Part shown: positions 1 through 9,662 of the stretch, piece by piece | Layout of the letters: each line of letters starts with the position of its first letter | Numbering within the stretch: position 1 is the stretch's first letter | Assembly (NCBI GenBank): GCA_947498775.1 | Contig: CANMLL010000002.1 | Location: 279,626 to 343,625 of the forward strand | Source of the DNA: an uncultured Aquimarina sp. | GTDB taxonomy: Bacteria; Bacteroidota; Bacteroidia; Flavobacteriales; Flavobacteriaceae | Direction of reading: 5' to 3' | Length of the DNA: 64,000 bases | Translations under genes and position numbers: made by a program | The notes under the pieces: model-generated | Databases searched by the model: none | Seen by the model: the letters and a program-made list of their open reading frames with translations, nothing else | Told to the model about the DNA's origin: nothing

Positions 1-837
1 ATACACCTTACAAACAAACTTACAGACGACCAAGCGACTATATTAATGGATCGGTCTAAAATCAATAAGATTTTACATAATTTGATAGACAATGCCATCA
101 AATTTACAAGCGAAGGCCTGGTGGATATTTTATCAGAAATAAGAAAAGATGCTCTTGTAATTATTATAAAAGATACAGGTATAGGTATCAAACCAGAAGA
201 TCAGGAGTTAATATTCAAGAACTTTTCTCAATCAGAAAATGAAGTAACCAAAAGCTATGATGGGCTCGGCTTAGGGTTATCGATTGCAAAAAAAAATACC
301 GAATTAATACAAGGAAATATTTCTTTTAGCTCTATACCAAATCGAGGTTCAACTTTTACCCTATCTGTGCCTTATCATCCGGTTATTGATCCGCAAAAAT
401 ATAGAGGAAATGAAAATCCTGAAATGGCCTCAGACTCTCCAATAAAACAGGTAATCCTAATTGCAGAAGATGGCAATACTAATTTTCTGTTTCTAAAAAC
501 CGTATTGTTAAAAATGCAAGGGTATAAATTTGTGATTTTTCGTGCCGAAAACGGTAAAGAAGCTGTAGATATTTGTGAAAACAACAATAATATCGATCTG
601 GTCCTTATGGATATCAGAATGCCTATAATGGACGGGTATACAGCTACCAAAAAAATAAAAAAAATGAGACCGGGTTTGCCTGTCGTTGCACAAACTGCAT
701 ATTCTACAGAAGAAGATATACAAAAGGCTCTGGATGCCGGTTGTGATGATTTTGTTTCTAAACCGGTGGATCGAAAACTTCTTAAGCCTATAATTGGAAA
801 GTATTTCTCTGGCTTTTCAAAATCAAAGCTTACTTAA
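1..837 (+). CDS. Hybrid sensor histidine kinase, C-terminal part (5' end outside window)
   Basis: The frame is open from base 1, so the protein starts before the window. What is visible is a HATPase_c domain with an N-box (NLIDNAIKFT), a G1 box (DTGIGI) and a G2 box (GLGLGLSIAK), followed by a receiver domain. The receiver has the acidic pocket (AED) and the phosphoacceptor Asp in LMDIRMP, encoded at 610-612. Conserved Thr/Ala and Lys (SKPVD) follow. This order is that of hybrid kinases that pass phosphate to their own receiver. No output domain follows the receiver, so signalling presumably goes to a separate Hpt or regulator not seen here. The sensor part and the His box lie upstream. The stop codon directly abuts the next gene's ATG (TAAATG), which suggests co-translation. 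Confidence 0.9.
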   Translation: MHLTNKLTDDQATILMDRSKINKILHNLIDNAIKFTSEGLVDILSEIRKDALVIIIKDTGIGIKPEDQELIFKNFSQSENEVTKSYDGLGLGLSIAKKNTELIQGNISFSSIPNRGSTFTLSVPYHPVIDPQKYRGNENPEMASDSPIKQVILIAEDGNTNFLFLKTVLLKMQGYKFVIFRAENGKEAVDICENNNNIDLVLMDIRMPIMDGYTATKKIKKMRPGLPVVAQTAYSTEEDIQKALDAGCDDFVSKPVDRKLLKPIIGKYFSGFSKSKLT

Positions 838-1662
838 ATGTCAATCAAAGATCAATATTTAGGTTTTTTACGCAGTAAACCTCTGCTACAAATCGAGTCT
901 CTTTTAGAAATACCACAATTTAATTTTGAAGAGTTATCCAAACCTCCTTTTGAAATTAATACTACTAAAATTAATATTCGAGATAAGGAGGTATTAGGTA
1001 AACGTATTGAACATTTCTTTGAGCATTCCATTATAAATTCTAAGCAATATGATCTTGTTTGCAAGAATATTCAGGTTTTTAAGAATAAAATCACTATCGG
1101 TGAGCTCGATTTTATTGTAAAAGATAGGATTCAAGAAAAAATTATTCACATAGAGTTGATATACAAGTTTTATATCTATGATCCCGAAATAAGTATGGAG
1201 CTAGATCGATGGATTGGTCCTAACCGGAAGGATTCTTTACTTCGTAAAATCGAAAAGCTTAAGAACAACCAATTTCCTTTACTTCATAAAGAAGAAACCT
1301 TGCCATTATTAAAAAAATTAAAACTAAAACCACAAGAGATAGAACAAGAAGTCTGTTATTTGGGGAATCTTTTTGTTCCTATCTCACAAGGTATGGATAA
1401 ATCACTATACCTCGATAATGATTGTGTGGTTGGCTATTGGCTAAAACAAAATGAATTTACCTCTAAAGAATACGGCACCTATACGTTCTATATCCCCATG
1501 AAGAAAAATTGGGTTGTTCATCCCGAATCCAACAAAATTTGGTTTTCTTATGAGGATATTAAGAAGCCTTTACAAGAACATCTATTGCAAAAAAAATCTC
1601 CACTAGTTTGGGTGAAAAAAAGTGAAGATTTGTATGAGCGTTTTTTTGTAGTATGGTGGTGA
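838..1662 (+). CDS. DUF1853 family protein
   Basis: A 274-residue soluble protein with no signal peptide or membrane segment. It matches the DUF1853 pattern as I know it: a nuclease-like stretch (GELDFIVKD, then HIELIYKFYI) followed by the family signature WIGPNRKDSLLRKIEKL at about residues 125-141. The E-x-D then E-x-x-x-K arrangement recalls PD-(D/E)XK folds; that is inference. Its ATG follows the kinase stop with no gap, so the two are probably translationally coupled. Function is unknown. The gene is unusual only in being coupled to a signalling kinase. Confidence 0.75.
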   Translation: MSIKDQYLGFLRSKPLLQIESLLEIPQFNFEELSKPPFEINTTKINIRDKEVLGKRIEHFFEHSIINSKQYDLVCKNIQVFKNKITIGELDFIVKDRIQEKIIHIELIYKFYIYDPEISMELDRWIGPNRKDSLLRKIEKLKNNQFPLLHKEETLPLLKKLKLKPQEIEQEVCYLGNLFVPISQGMDKSLYLDNDCVVGYWLKQNEFTSKEYGTYTFYIPMKKNWVVHPESNKIWFSYEDIKKPLQEHLLQKKSPLVWVKKSEDLYERFFVVWW

Positions 1663-1694
1663 TTTAAGTTTCAGATATACAAAACTTGAAAACC

Positions 1695-3158
1695 TTACAA
1701 TCCACTAATATAGCTACCATATAGGTCTTTAAAATGAAACCCTTCAGACAACCTATGTTTGCTAAGTTTCTTATATTCTACCAATCCCCATAATAAGAAT
1801 TCTTTTATAAAATAACTATCCTCTTTAGGAAGATCCGGCAGGTACTCTTTAACCAGGTTGTTAAGAGGAGCTACTGCATCAAGTTTTGATTTATATTCCT
1901 TTTCTGATATATCATCAAGCAATTCGAATCCGCTTTCTTCAAAAAACCAATTTATTAATTCTTGATAAGGACTTTCATGATCTTCTTTCTCTAACTTTTC
2001 TATGGCGGGGAAGAAATCGGGAAACAACGTTTTAATAGCTTCGGCAAGTAACGATTGAGCAACAGAAGATGCTCCTTCTTGCTCTCCCTCATAAACCAAC
2101 TCTACCTTACCTGTTATCGCAGGGATCACCCCAATAAAATCACTTAATCGCAACAAAGTTATATCGTCTCCTGATCGCAATGCTCGATGCTCTGCTGTAC
2201 TTAACAGGTTTTCATAGGCCGTAATACTCATCCTGGCACTTATGCCGCTCTTATGGTCAATAAATTCACTCTGTCGGGCCTGAAAACTAATTTGCTCTAA
2301 TAGATTTTTTGCAATTTCCGGAACATACACCAAATCACTTTGCCGGGTATCTAATTTTGCCTCTTGCTGTGTTATAGTTTTTGCTATTTCTATAGTTTCG
2401 GGGTAATGCGTCAAAATTTGAGAGCCTATTCTGTCTTTTAACGGAGTCACAATACTTCCTCGATTTGTATAATCCTCGGGATTAGCAGTAAAAACAAATT
2501 GAATATCTAATGGCAACCGCAACTTAAAACCTCGAATTTGGATATCTCCTTCTTGTAAAATATTAAATAACGCTACTTGGATACGGGCCTGCAAATCAGG
2601 CAATTCGTTAATCACGAAAATGCTACGATTTGCTCTTGGGATCATCCCAAAATGAATGACACGATCATCGGCATAACTTAATTTTAAGTTCGCAGCTTTA
2701 ATAGGATCAACATCCCCAATAATATCAGCTACCGTCACATCTGGTGTTGCTAGTTTTTCGGCAAACCGTTCTGATCTATGAATCCAACTAATGGGAGTTT
2801 CGTCACCTTTTTCGGCTAATATGGTAGTCGCATATCTAGAAATTGGATTAAAAGGATCATCATTAATTTCTGACCCCTCTACGATAGGTATCCACTCATC
2901 AAGTAAATTCACCATCTGTCTTGCCAAACGTGTTTTGGCCTGGCCTCTTAGTCCTAATAAATTAATATTGTGTCTTGACAGAATAGCTCTTTCTAACTCG
3001 GGAATCACCGTGTTTTCGTATCCATGAATCCCTGTAAAAGTGTCTTCTTTATTACTGATACGGTTTCTTAAATTATCTCTTAGTTCATCTTTTATAGCTT
3101 TACTTTGATATCCATTCTTTTTTAACTCTCCAAAGGTCTTTATAGTTGAAATTTTCAT
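1695..3158 (-). CDS. AAA+ ATPase, magnesium-chelatase-I/MoxR-like
   Basis: A 487-residue ATPase. Walker A is GLRGQAKT at residues 69-76. A Walker B-like strand (SIFVINELPDL) and a sensor-1 region (FVFTANPEDY) follow, in the order seen in magnesium chelatase subunit I and MoxR proteins. The acidic residue of Walker B appears as NE rather than DE, a common variant in this subfamily. It lies 39 bp downstream of a VWA-domain gene on the same strand. Such AAA+/VWA pairs (RavA-ViaA, CbbQ-CbbO, BchI-BchD) act as metal- or cofactor-insertion or remodelling chaperones. The substrate cannot be told from the sequence. Confidence 0.82.
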   Translation of the reverse strand: MKISTIKTFGELKKNGYQSKAIKDELRDNLRNRISNKEDTFTGIHGYENTVIPELERAILSRHNINLLGLRGQAKTRLARQMVNLLDEWIPIVEGSEINDDPFNPISRYATTILAEKGDETPISWIHRSERFAEKLATPDVTVADIIGDVDPIKAANLKLSYADDRVIHFGMIPRANRSIFVINELPDLQARIQVALFNILQEGDIQIRGFKLRLPLDIQFVFTANPEDYTNRGSIVTPLKDRIGSQILTHYPETIEIAKTITQQEAKLDTRQSDLVYVPEIAKNLLEQISFQARQSEFIDHKSGISARMSITAYENLLSTAEHRALRSGDDITLLRLSDFIGVIPAITGKVELVYEGEQEGASSVAQSLLAEAIKTLFPDFFPAIEKLEKEDHESPYQELINWFFEESGFELLDDISEKEYKSKLDAVAPLNNLVKEYLPDLPKEDSYFIKEFLLWGLVEYKKLSKHRLSEGFHFKDLYGSYISGL

Positions 3159-3197
3159 ATTTTTCTTTTTCTCAAAAACAATTAATTTTTAATCAGG

Positions 3198-4328
3198 TTA
3201 TCCTCTAATTCTTTTTCTTCTGTTGGTTTCATAATCCTCAAAAATCATTTCTCCTAATCCTTTTAGGCCGGTATAAAATGCTTTTCCCTGGTTGGCATGG
3301 GTAAACTCACGTACAAATTGCATCAAATAAGGATCCTGTGCAATCATAAATGTAGTTATAGGAATATGCAATTTTCTGGCTTGTTGTGCCATCATATAAC
3401 ATTTATTTACAATATGCCTGTCAAGACCATTACTATTCTTATAATACTGACCATCTGGCATCCTGATACAACTTGGTTTACCATCGGTAATCATAAAAAT
3501 TTGCTTGTTGGTATTACGTTTTCTGCGCAGCATATCCATTCCTAGTTGTAACCCAGCTACTGTATTGGTATGATATGGCCCCACCTGCAAATACGGTAAA
3601 TCTTTTATTGCGATCGGCCATGCATCATTTCCAAAAACCAGAATATCCAACGTATCTTTTGGATATCGGGTAGTAATAAGCTCTGCGAGGGCCATTGCCA
3701 CTTTTTTGGCTGGGGTGATACGATCTTCGCCATATAAAATCATACTATGGCTAATATCAATCATCAAAACCGTACTCATTTGAGCTTTGTATTGGGTTTC
3801 TTCTACGATCAAATCATCTTCTGTAAGGTGTAAATCACCAATACCATGATTGATTTGCGCATTTTTTAGGCTTTCTGTAATAGAAATACGCTCTAAAGAA
3901 TCTCCGTATTGATAATTTCTAAACTCTCCCGCATGTTCATCTCCTCTACCTGTATAGTTTGTTCTGTGATTTCCTGTACCGCTACGCTTTAGTTTTCCGA
4001 AAATCTGATCCAATGCTCTTTTTCTGATTGCCTGTTCGGTTTTTGCAGTAATAGACATCCCCCCTTTTCCATTGGGTTTGATCTCTTCGCGTATATACCC
4101 TTTCTTTTTAAGATCTTCAACAAAATCATCCAGCGTATACTCCTCATCTGTTAGTTGATATTCTTTATCCAGTTCTCTCATCCAATCAAGGGCTTCGTCC
4201 AAATCACCAGAAGTATGAGTGATAATTTCCTGAAAAATATCAAAAAGTTTTTCGAAAGGAGATTGTTCCTTTGCTTCATAAAGCTTAAAAGCAAAGCCTT
4301 TTTTGAATAGTTTTCTTTTCTTCTTCAT
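3198..4328 (-). CDS. VWA domain protein, partner of the AAA+ ATPase
   Basis: A 376-residue protein. An N-terminal charged helical region (about 1-180) is followed by a von Willebrand A domain. The MIDAS motif DxSxS is intact (D191, S193, S195 in DISHS). A later Thr and the Asp of MITDGKPS complete the metal site. There is no signal peptide, so it should be cytoplasmic. It is the first gene of a two-gene minus-strand unit with the AAA+ ATPase. By analogy with ViaA, CbbO and BchD it would be the substrate-binding partner; this is inference from family and context. Confidence 0.82.
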   Translation of the reverse strand: MKKKRKLFKKGFAFKLYEAKEQSPFEKLFDIFQEIITHTSGDLDEALDWMRELDKEYQLTDEEYTLDDFVEDLKKKGYIREEIKPNGKGGMSITAKTEQAIRKRALDQIFGKLKRSGTGNHRTNYTGRGDEHAGEFRNYQYGDSLERISITESLKNAQINHGIGDLHLTEDDLIVEETQYKAQMSTVLMIDISHSMILYGEDRITPAKKVAMALAELITTRYPKDTLDILVFGNDAWPIAIKDLPYLQVGPYHTNTVAGLQLGMDMLRRKRNTNKQIFMITDGKPSCIRMPDGQYYKNSNGLDRHIVNKCYMMAQQARKLHIPITTFMIAQDPYLMQFVREFTHANQGKAFYTGLKGLGEMIFEDYETNRRKRIRG

Positions 4329-4465
4329 TAGATAAAGTTACCATATTTTATAAAAGATAAGAACCTAAACAGAAGTTAAGAAATAATAATTAACATTTGT
4401 TTGACAGAATTGTATATTTAAAAAACCGGTATCCTAATTATAAACATATTATTATCTACAATTAT

Positions 4466-4473
4466 TATCTTTG
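4466..4473 (+). promoter_or_regulatory. Candidate -7 box (TATCTTTG)
   Basis: Matches the Bacteroidota -7 consensus TAnnTTTG, 79 bases before the M28 peptidase ATG. I saw no convincing -33 TTG at the right spacing, so this rests on the -7 match alone. Confidence 0.3.
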
Positions 4474-4552
4474 AGAACAAAGTAGATTTTTACGGCGTTT
4501 TCTTATTATCTTGAAAACCGATCACACATCAAATCTTAATTTCATCCTTATT

Positions 4553-6022
4553 ATGAAAAAATTATTTTTACTCTCATTACTTTTCATTTTTACCACGGTT
4601 ATCTATTCTCAAAGTGATGTTGAAAAAGTAAAATCAACAGTTTCCAAAAATAAAATAGAAGGGCATATATATTTCTTAGCTTCAGACGAGTTAAAAGGTA
4701 GACAAACAGGAACTTCAGAAAACAAAATTGCAGCACAGTATCTTGCCAATATGCTAAGAAGTTATGGTGTAAAACCGATTCCCGAAACGAATAGCTATTT
4801 ACAAACCGTAGCATTAAAGAAAACATCAAGCGCTACAAAAACTATTTTCAAGTTAGGCGCCATACAACTCGAACACATTTTTACTATTAACAGTATCAAT
4901 ACTAATTATAAAGGGCCGGCCGTATTTTTAAACTATGGATTGAAGGAAGATTATAAGAATATTGACGTCAAAGGCAAATACGTTGTATGTATTGTTGGAT
5001 CTGCGGACAATAAAGACTTAAGAGCAGCTTTTTCAAAAACAAGAGAAAAAAGAGAGTTAGCCAAGAAAAATGGAGCTTTGGGAGTCATTGAAGTTTGTAA
5101 TCTTGATCATGAAACTGCCAGTCGGGTAGCACATTATTTTAATGGTTCAAAAATGGAGGTATCAATGCAACAAGAAAATACAGATGAATTTTCTTACCTG
5201 TGGGTTAATGATACCGCCGAAAGCATTAGTACATCGTTTGCGAAAAATAAAGAAGCAGAAATAGAATTAAAGGTAGAAGGTATTGAAAACAGTATGGTAT
5301 ATTCTCAAAATATAGTTGGAATTGTTGAGGGTACTGACCCAAAACTAAAAAATGAATACATCATTTATTCTGCTCATTATGACCACGTAGGTATTGGCAA
5401 ACCTGTAGAAAACGATTCTATTTATAATGGCGCCAGAGACAATGCCGTTGGAACAGTAACAGTCCTTTCTGCTGCCGAAAATATAGCGCAATACCCTACC
5501 AAGAGATCTGCGCTTTTTATCCTTTTTACCGGCGAAGAGAAAGGTCTTCTGGGGAGCAAATGGTATGTTGATCATCCTGTAATTCCTCTAAAACAAATGG
5601 TGTATTGCTTCAATAGTGACAATGGAGGGTATAATGACACTTCAAAAGCGACTATAATTGGTTTAGGAAGAACGACTGCAAAAGATGATATTATCAATGC
5701 TGCTGAACAGTTTGGACTAGAAGCAATTGATGATCCTGCACCAGAACAGGGATTATTTGATAGATCAGATAATGTGAATTTTGCTGCAAAAGGAATCCCT
5801 GCACCCACTTTTAGTATGGGTTTTACAGCTTTTGATGAGGAAATAACAAAATACTACCATCAGGTTACAGACAATCCAGACTCTATGGATTATGGCTATT
5901 TGCATAAGTTTTTTCAATCGTATGTTCTTGCCTGTAGAAATATAGCAAATAATTCTAAAACACATTTTTGGATTGAAGGTGATAAATATTATGAAGCCGG
6001 AAAAGAGTTATATAAAAAATAA
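4553..6022 (+). CDS. Secreted M28 family zinc aminopeptidase
   Basis: I start at the ATG at 4553 because it opens a clean signal peptide (MKKLFLLSLLFIF...YSQ); an upstream in-frame TTG adds a hydrophilic tail and is unlikely. The 489-residue product has a PA-like insert in its first half and then the M28 catalytic core. The two-zinc ligands expected for the family are all present: H275 (AHYDH), D296 (ARDNA), catalytic E328 with E329 (GEE), D356 (SDN) and H436 (YYHQ). It is probably periplasmic or cell-surface and degrades peptides. No T9SS tail was seen. It is followed after 4 bp by a serine hydrolase, so the two are likely co-transcribed. Confidence 0.88.
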   Translation: MKKLFLLSLLFIFTTVIYSQSDVEKVKSTVSKNKIEGHIYFLASDELKGRQTGTSENKIAAQYLANMLRSYGVKPIPETNSYLQTVALKKTSSATKTIFKLGAIQLEHIFTINSINTNYKGPAVFLNYGLKEDYKNIDVKGKYVVCIVGSADNKDLRAAFSKTREKRELAKKNGALGVIEVCNLDHETASRVAHYFNGSKMEVSMQQENTDEFSYLWVNDTAESISTSFAKNKEAEIELKVEGIENSMVYSQNIVGIVEGTDPKLKNEYIIYSAHYDHVGIGKPVENDSIYNGARDNAVGTVTVLSAAENIAQYPTKRSALFILFTGEEKGLLGSKWYVDHPVIPLKQMVYCFNSDNGGYNDTSKATIIGLGRTTAKDDIINAAEQFGLEAIDDPAPEQGLFDRSDNVNFAAKGIPAPTFSMGFTAFDEEITKYYHQVTDNPDSMDYGYLHKFFQSYVLACRNIANNSKTHFWIEGDKYYEAGKELYKK

Positions 6023-6026
6023 GTAT

Positions 6027-7175
6027 ATGCGTATAAAAACTCTCTTCATAGCACTCATTATTATGATTTCTACCTCTTGTTCAAAAAAAAATCCCTTAGA
6101 AATTGCGCTTGATTCTGAATCTGATCTTATAAAAAAGGTAATGCAAAATTATCAAAACTATGAGGTACAAATTATGTATTCTCAAATTGACCGAAACAAG
6201 AGTGGTAAGGTAAGTTTTACAGATTTCGAATTTAATGTAGATGATAGCACCTACTTTTATCCCGCGAGTTCGGTAAAATTTCCGGTAGCCCTGATTGCCT
6301 TAGAAAAGTTAAAAGAGCTACAAGAAAAAGGAACCAACATTGACCGAAAGACAAGTTTTACAATAAAAAATGACACCTTATATACTACTATCCAGGAGGC
6401 GATTACTCAAATTTTTGCTGTAAGTGATAATCAGGCTTATAATCGCCTTTTTGAGTTTCTGGGACAAGACTATATCAATAAAAGTTTGCAGTCCAAAAAT
6501 CTAAATGGAAGAATTTCTCATCGACTATCTACTTCCCATTCTAAAAATTTAAAAACTCAACCTGTATTTTTTAAAGAAAACATACAAGATAGTATACCTC
6601 TATATCAACAGCCAAGCATTGAAAATTCGAACCTGCCCAAATTAGCATTAAAAAAAACGCAAAAGGGTAAAGGTTACATTTATAATGACACCTTAATTAT
6701 GCGTCCCAAGGATTTTTCTGAAAACAATTATATTCCCCTAAGATCCTTTCATGAAATAATGAAACGCATACAGTTCCCTCAAATATATCCCGAGTCTTTG
6801 CGCTTCAATATCAACCCAAACGATTATGATTTTGTCTTAAATACGATGAGTATACTACCGCATCAAGCCGGGTATACTAACAAAAAATATTACGACGGTT
6901 ATGTAAAGTTTTTTATTTATGGTGATACAAAAGATAAAATTGCCGAAAACATTAAAATCTATAACAAAGTTGGTTATGCCTATGGTTACCTTACCGATTG
7001 CGCCTATGTAAAGGACTCCAAAAATAATATAGAGTTTCTACTTTCTGCGACAATTCATGTAAACGAAAATGGTATCTATAACGATAATAATTATGAGTAC
7101 GACAAAATTGGCATTCCTTTCCTGGCAGAGTTAGGCAGAAAAATTTATGACTTAGAAAAAAAACGCAAGCAATAG
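6027..7175 (+). CDS. Exported lipoprotein, beta-lactamase-like serine hydrolase
   Basis: The ATG at 6027 lies 4 bp after the upstream stop and opens a lipoprotein signal with lipobox STSC; earlier in-frame starts lie inside the M28 gene. The 382-residue product carries penicillin-binding-fold motifs in order: SxxK (SSVK, shortly before FPVAL), SDN (AVSDNQAYN) and a KxG (NKVGYAYG) in place of KTG. This is the class A beta-lactamase layout, but the protein is longer than a typical enzyme (about 290) and has an insert between SDN and KxG. It may be a beta-lactamase-related peptidase or esterase rather than a resistance enzyme. Activity on beta-lactams is not shown by the sequence. Confidence 0.75.
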   Translation: MRIKTLFIALIIMISTSCSKKNPLEIALDSESDLIKKVMQNYQNYEVQIMYSQIDRNKSGKVSFTDFEFNVDDSTYFYPASSVKFPVALIALEKLKELQEKGTNIDRKTSFTIKNDTLYTTIQEAITQIFAVSDNQAYNRLFEFLGQDYINKSLQSKNLNGRISHRLSTSHSKNLKTQPVFFKENIQDSIPLYQQPSIENSNLPKLALKKTQKGKGYIYNDTLIMRPKDFSENNYIPLRSFHEIMKRIQFPQIYPESLRFNINPNDYDFVLNTMSILPHQAGYTNKKYYDGYVKFFIYGDTKDKIAENIKIYNKVGYAYGYLTDCAYVKDSKNNIEFLLSATIHVNENGIYNDNNYEYDKIGIPFLAELGRKIYDLEKKRKQ

Positions 7176-7507
7176 ACGCGTCAGATTAGTTACTTTTTTT
7201 GGTTATCCGTTTTCAATAACAACCTAAGTTCGGGGTAACACGTATTGTTATGATATAGCTGATATTCAATTATTTTATAATAATTAGACTGTTTTTTTGA
7301 CTTAAAAATCCATTTTTTAAGAAAACCTGTGTCTTTTTTAACAAAACAATATCATAAAAAGGCTCTTTTAAGTGTTAAATTTACTGTACCCCCTATATTT
7401 TTGATTTTTTAAGCAATAGTACAAATACAATATGATTACAAACAAAAACCAAAAGTAATTGCATAGTATGTAGATACCGTAGTATGTAATTCTAAAACCC
7501 CAAGGTT
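7176..7507. other. Intergenic region, no gene seen
   Basis: AT-rich. I found no credible small reading frame. The only structure noted is a direct repeat TAGTATGTA near 7464-7487, just before the small secreted protein gene, which could belong to its promoter region. Confidence 0.5.
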
Positions 7508-7861
7508 ATGAAAAATTACATACTACTCCTATTCATATTTTCTTCCTTTTTGTTATACCCAAATTTGAGTTTAGAAAATCCATCTTTAAAAATAATAGAC
7601 CAAAATCAAATCGATCGTAAACTTTCTCCTGAAGAAGTTAAACAAAGAGGTATTGACCTTTTGGTAAACCAAATTGTTGAGCAAATCGATGAGATTGATC
7701 TAAGGAAAATGGCTAGATCTGCTATTTTTGAAACCTCTTATGGTTTCAGATGGAAAATGGTTAATCTGCATACTAGTAAAAAAATTATTATCCGGGTAGA
7801 CAAAGACTTCAAACTTATCTCTGCCAGAACCGGCAATAATACTAAAATTATGATCCCTTAA
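7508..7861 (+). CDS. Small secreted protein of unknown function
   Basis: A 117-residue protein with an N-terminal signal sequence (MKNYILLLFIFSSFLLYP) and a soluble remainder of about 98 residues, helical then beta-like. I do not recognise the family. Its stop codon interlocks with that of the convergent sigma-factor gene: both TAA codons share the TTAA at 7858-7861. Nothing in the sequence assigns a function. Confidence 0.6.
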   Translation: MKNYILLLFIFSSFLLYPNLSLENPSLKIIDQNQIDRKLSPEEVKQRGIDLLVNQIVEQIDEIDLRKMARSAIFETSYGFRWKMVNLHTSKKIIIRVDKDFKLISARTGNNTKIMIP

Positions 7862-8379
7862 AATGTTGATGTAATACTACGTAAACGAGACAAAGCTTTT
7901 GAAAGATGTATTTCTACAGTTTTTATTGAAATTCCCATTACCTCGGCAATTTCCTGATATTTTAGGTTTTCAAACTTGCTTAACTTAAAAGCCTGTTTAC
8001 ATTTGGGAGGTAGCATTTCTATTGCTCGAGATAATCGCTCTATTCTTTCACTATTCAAATCTTCTTCTTCTTCTCTATGTAGTTCATAAAGTGTTTCTAA
8101 TCTAATGTCATCAAGACTAGTTCTATTGATGTTCCTCTTATTTTTTCTTAAATATTCTAAGAAACGGTTATGACATGATCTAAAAAGATAGCTTTTTAAA
8201 GAATGAATAGTAAGCTGTGTTCTTTTGTTCCAGATATCAATAAAAACTTCTTGTACGATATCCTCGGTTAGATCATAATCTCCTGATAATTTAAAAATAT
8301 AATCACAAAGCCATTGATAATGTTTATCAAATATGGCCTTAAATTCAGAAGAACTCAATTTTTCCCCGGTACTTTGCAA
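7858..8379 (-). CDS. ECF-type RNA polymerase sigma-70 factor, FecI-like
   Basis: A 173-residue sigma factor with region 2 (HYQWLCDYIFKLSGDYDLTEDIVQEVFIDIW) and region 4 (LPPKCKQAFKLSKFENLKYQEIAEVMGIS..TVEIHLSKAL) at the usual spacing. This matches the ECF family expanded in Bacteroidota. It is divergent from a FecR anti-sigma gene and a TonB receptor, the typical cell-surface signalling trio. Activation would come through the receptor's STN domain contacting FecR. It likely controls the receptor and the downstream transport and catabolic genes; that target range is inference. Confidence 0.92.
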   Translation of the reverse strand: MQSTGEKLSSSEFKAIFDKHYQWLCDYIFKLSGDYDLTEDIVQEVFIDIWNKRTQLTIHSLKSYLFRSCHNRFLEYLRKNKRNINRTSLDDIRLETLYELHREEEEDLNSERIERLSRAIEMLPPKCKQAFKLSKFENLKYQEIAEVMGISIKTVEIHLSKALSRLRSITSTF

Positions 8380-8506
8380 GTTTTTTTGATTTTATTAATA
8401 AAAAAATAACATAATTTTCACCTACTAATATATAAAAAAATAAAAATAATAGGGGTTTTTTATTAAAAGTGCATCTTATTGGTAAAAAAAGTGTCCTTTT
8501 TATAGA

Positions 8507-9658
8507 ATGTTAACATTAATTCAGAAATATATAGATGGTGTAGCTTCTTCAACCGAGATTGAAGAACTTGAAAAATGGGTACATGCAGATACGCAAAATC
8601 TACAAACTTTTAAAGAACAAATCAAACTTCATAATTATACCAAAAAGAATGTTCCTGTGGGCTTTAACAAAGAAATTGCTTTTCAAAAAGTCATGCAATC
8701 TGTGCACAAAAAAAGAAAAGGAAAGGGTTCCCAAAAATGGCACAAACATGCTGCTATTTTGATAGTGATTATTACTTCTTCTGTACTCGGGAAATTACTA
8801 TTGTTTAATGAAAAGGATTACAAACCGGAGGATTTAATCACTGAAAACAGCACAAACACTGAAGAGATTTTGCTTACTTTACCCGATGGGACCGTAAAGG
8901 TTTTAAGTCATCAAAATTTATCTTCAAAAAAGAAAAACACATATCATGAGCATGGTGAACTATCCTATCAACCAACAGAATTAAAAAATAATCACAAGAT
9001 AGAATATCATACCATTTCTATTCCAAAAGGGAAAAAGTTTAAATTAACGTTATCAGATAATACTATAGTATGGCTTAATGCGCATAGTAAATTAAAGTTT
9101 CCAAAAGTATTTTATAAAAACGAGGTAACTCGTACTGTTTTTTTGGAAGGAGAAGCTTTTTTTGAAGTTACGACTGATGCCTCGCAACCATTTATCGTAA
9201 AAACCAGTGGTATCGATGTCAAAGTTTTGGGGACAAAATTTAATGTTTCTTCTTATTCCCCTGATGCTATGGTTAAAACCACTCTTGTAGAGGGTTCTGT
9301 GCAAATAAGTGAAATAAAAAAAAACGAAAACAATATAAAACTGTTTCCTGGACATCAAGCATCATTTCATAAGGAAAATAAAAACTTGGATACTAAAAAG
9401 GTAGATGTAAATCAATATATATCCTGGCTTGATAATAAATTAATCTTCTTTAATGAAAAATTTGAAAACATACTCAAACGAATTGAGCGCACTTATGATG
9501 TTTCTGTCCTGAACGAGTATCCTGAAATAAATACCCAAAAATATACTGGAGAGTTTGATATAGAGAGTATTGATGAGATTTTTAAAATACTAGCAACTAG
9601 TACTCCCTTTGAATACAATATAAACCAAAACAAGATTACTATACGAAAGAAAAATTAA
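8507..9658 (+). CDS. FecR family anti-sigma factor
   Basis: A 383-residue single-pass inner-membrane protein. It has a cytoplasmic anti-sigma region at about 1-75, one hydrophobic segment at about 83-102 (AAILIVIITSSVLGKLLL), and a periplasmic FecR domain (IPKGKKFKLTLSDNTIVWLN, then FLEGEAFFEV and VKVLGTKFNV). A DUF4974-like C-terminal domain follows, which would meet the receptor's STN domain. It is transcribed away from its sigma gene, whereas in many Bacteroidota loci both genes point the same way. It is 87 bp upstream of the TonB receptor, with a strong hairpin in the gap. Confidence 0.92.
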   Translation: MLTLIQKYIDGVASSTEIEELEKWVHADTQNLQTFKEQIKLHNYTKKNVPVGFNKEIAFQKVMQSVHKKRKGKGSQKWHKHAAILIVIITSSVLGKLLLFNEKDYKPEDLITENSTNTEEILLTLPDGTVKVLSHQNLSSKKKNTYHEHGELSYQPTELKNNHKIEYHTISIPKGKKFKLTLSDNTIVWLNAHSKLKFPKVFYKNEVTRTVFLEGEAFFEVTTDASQPFIVKTSGIDVKVLGTKFNVSSYSPDAMVKTTLVEGSVQISEIKKNENNIKLFPGHQASFHKENKNLDTKKVDVNQYISWLDNKLIFFNEKFENILKRIERTYDVSVLNEYPEINTQKYTGEFDIESIDEIFKILATSTPFEYNINQNKITIRKKN

Positions 9659-9662
9659 AGTA

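Noticed and set aside
4511..4552. Upstream TTG start for the M28 peptidase
   Set aside because: It would place a hydrophilic stretch before the signal peptide; the ATG at 4553 gives a normal signal.
7158..7175. Lys-rich C-terminus of the serine hydrolase as a sorting signal
   Set aside because: A basic tail is not a T9SS domain; no GxY-like sorting features are present.
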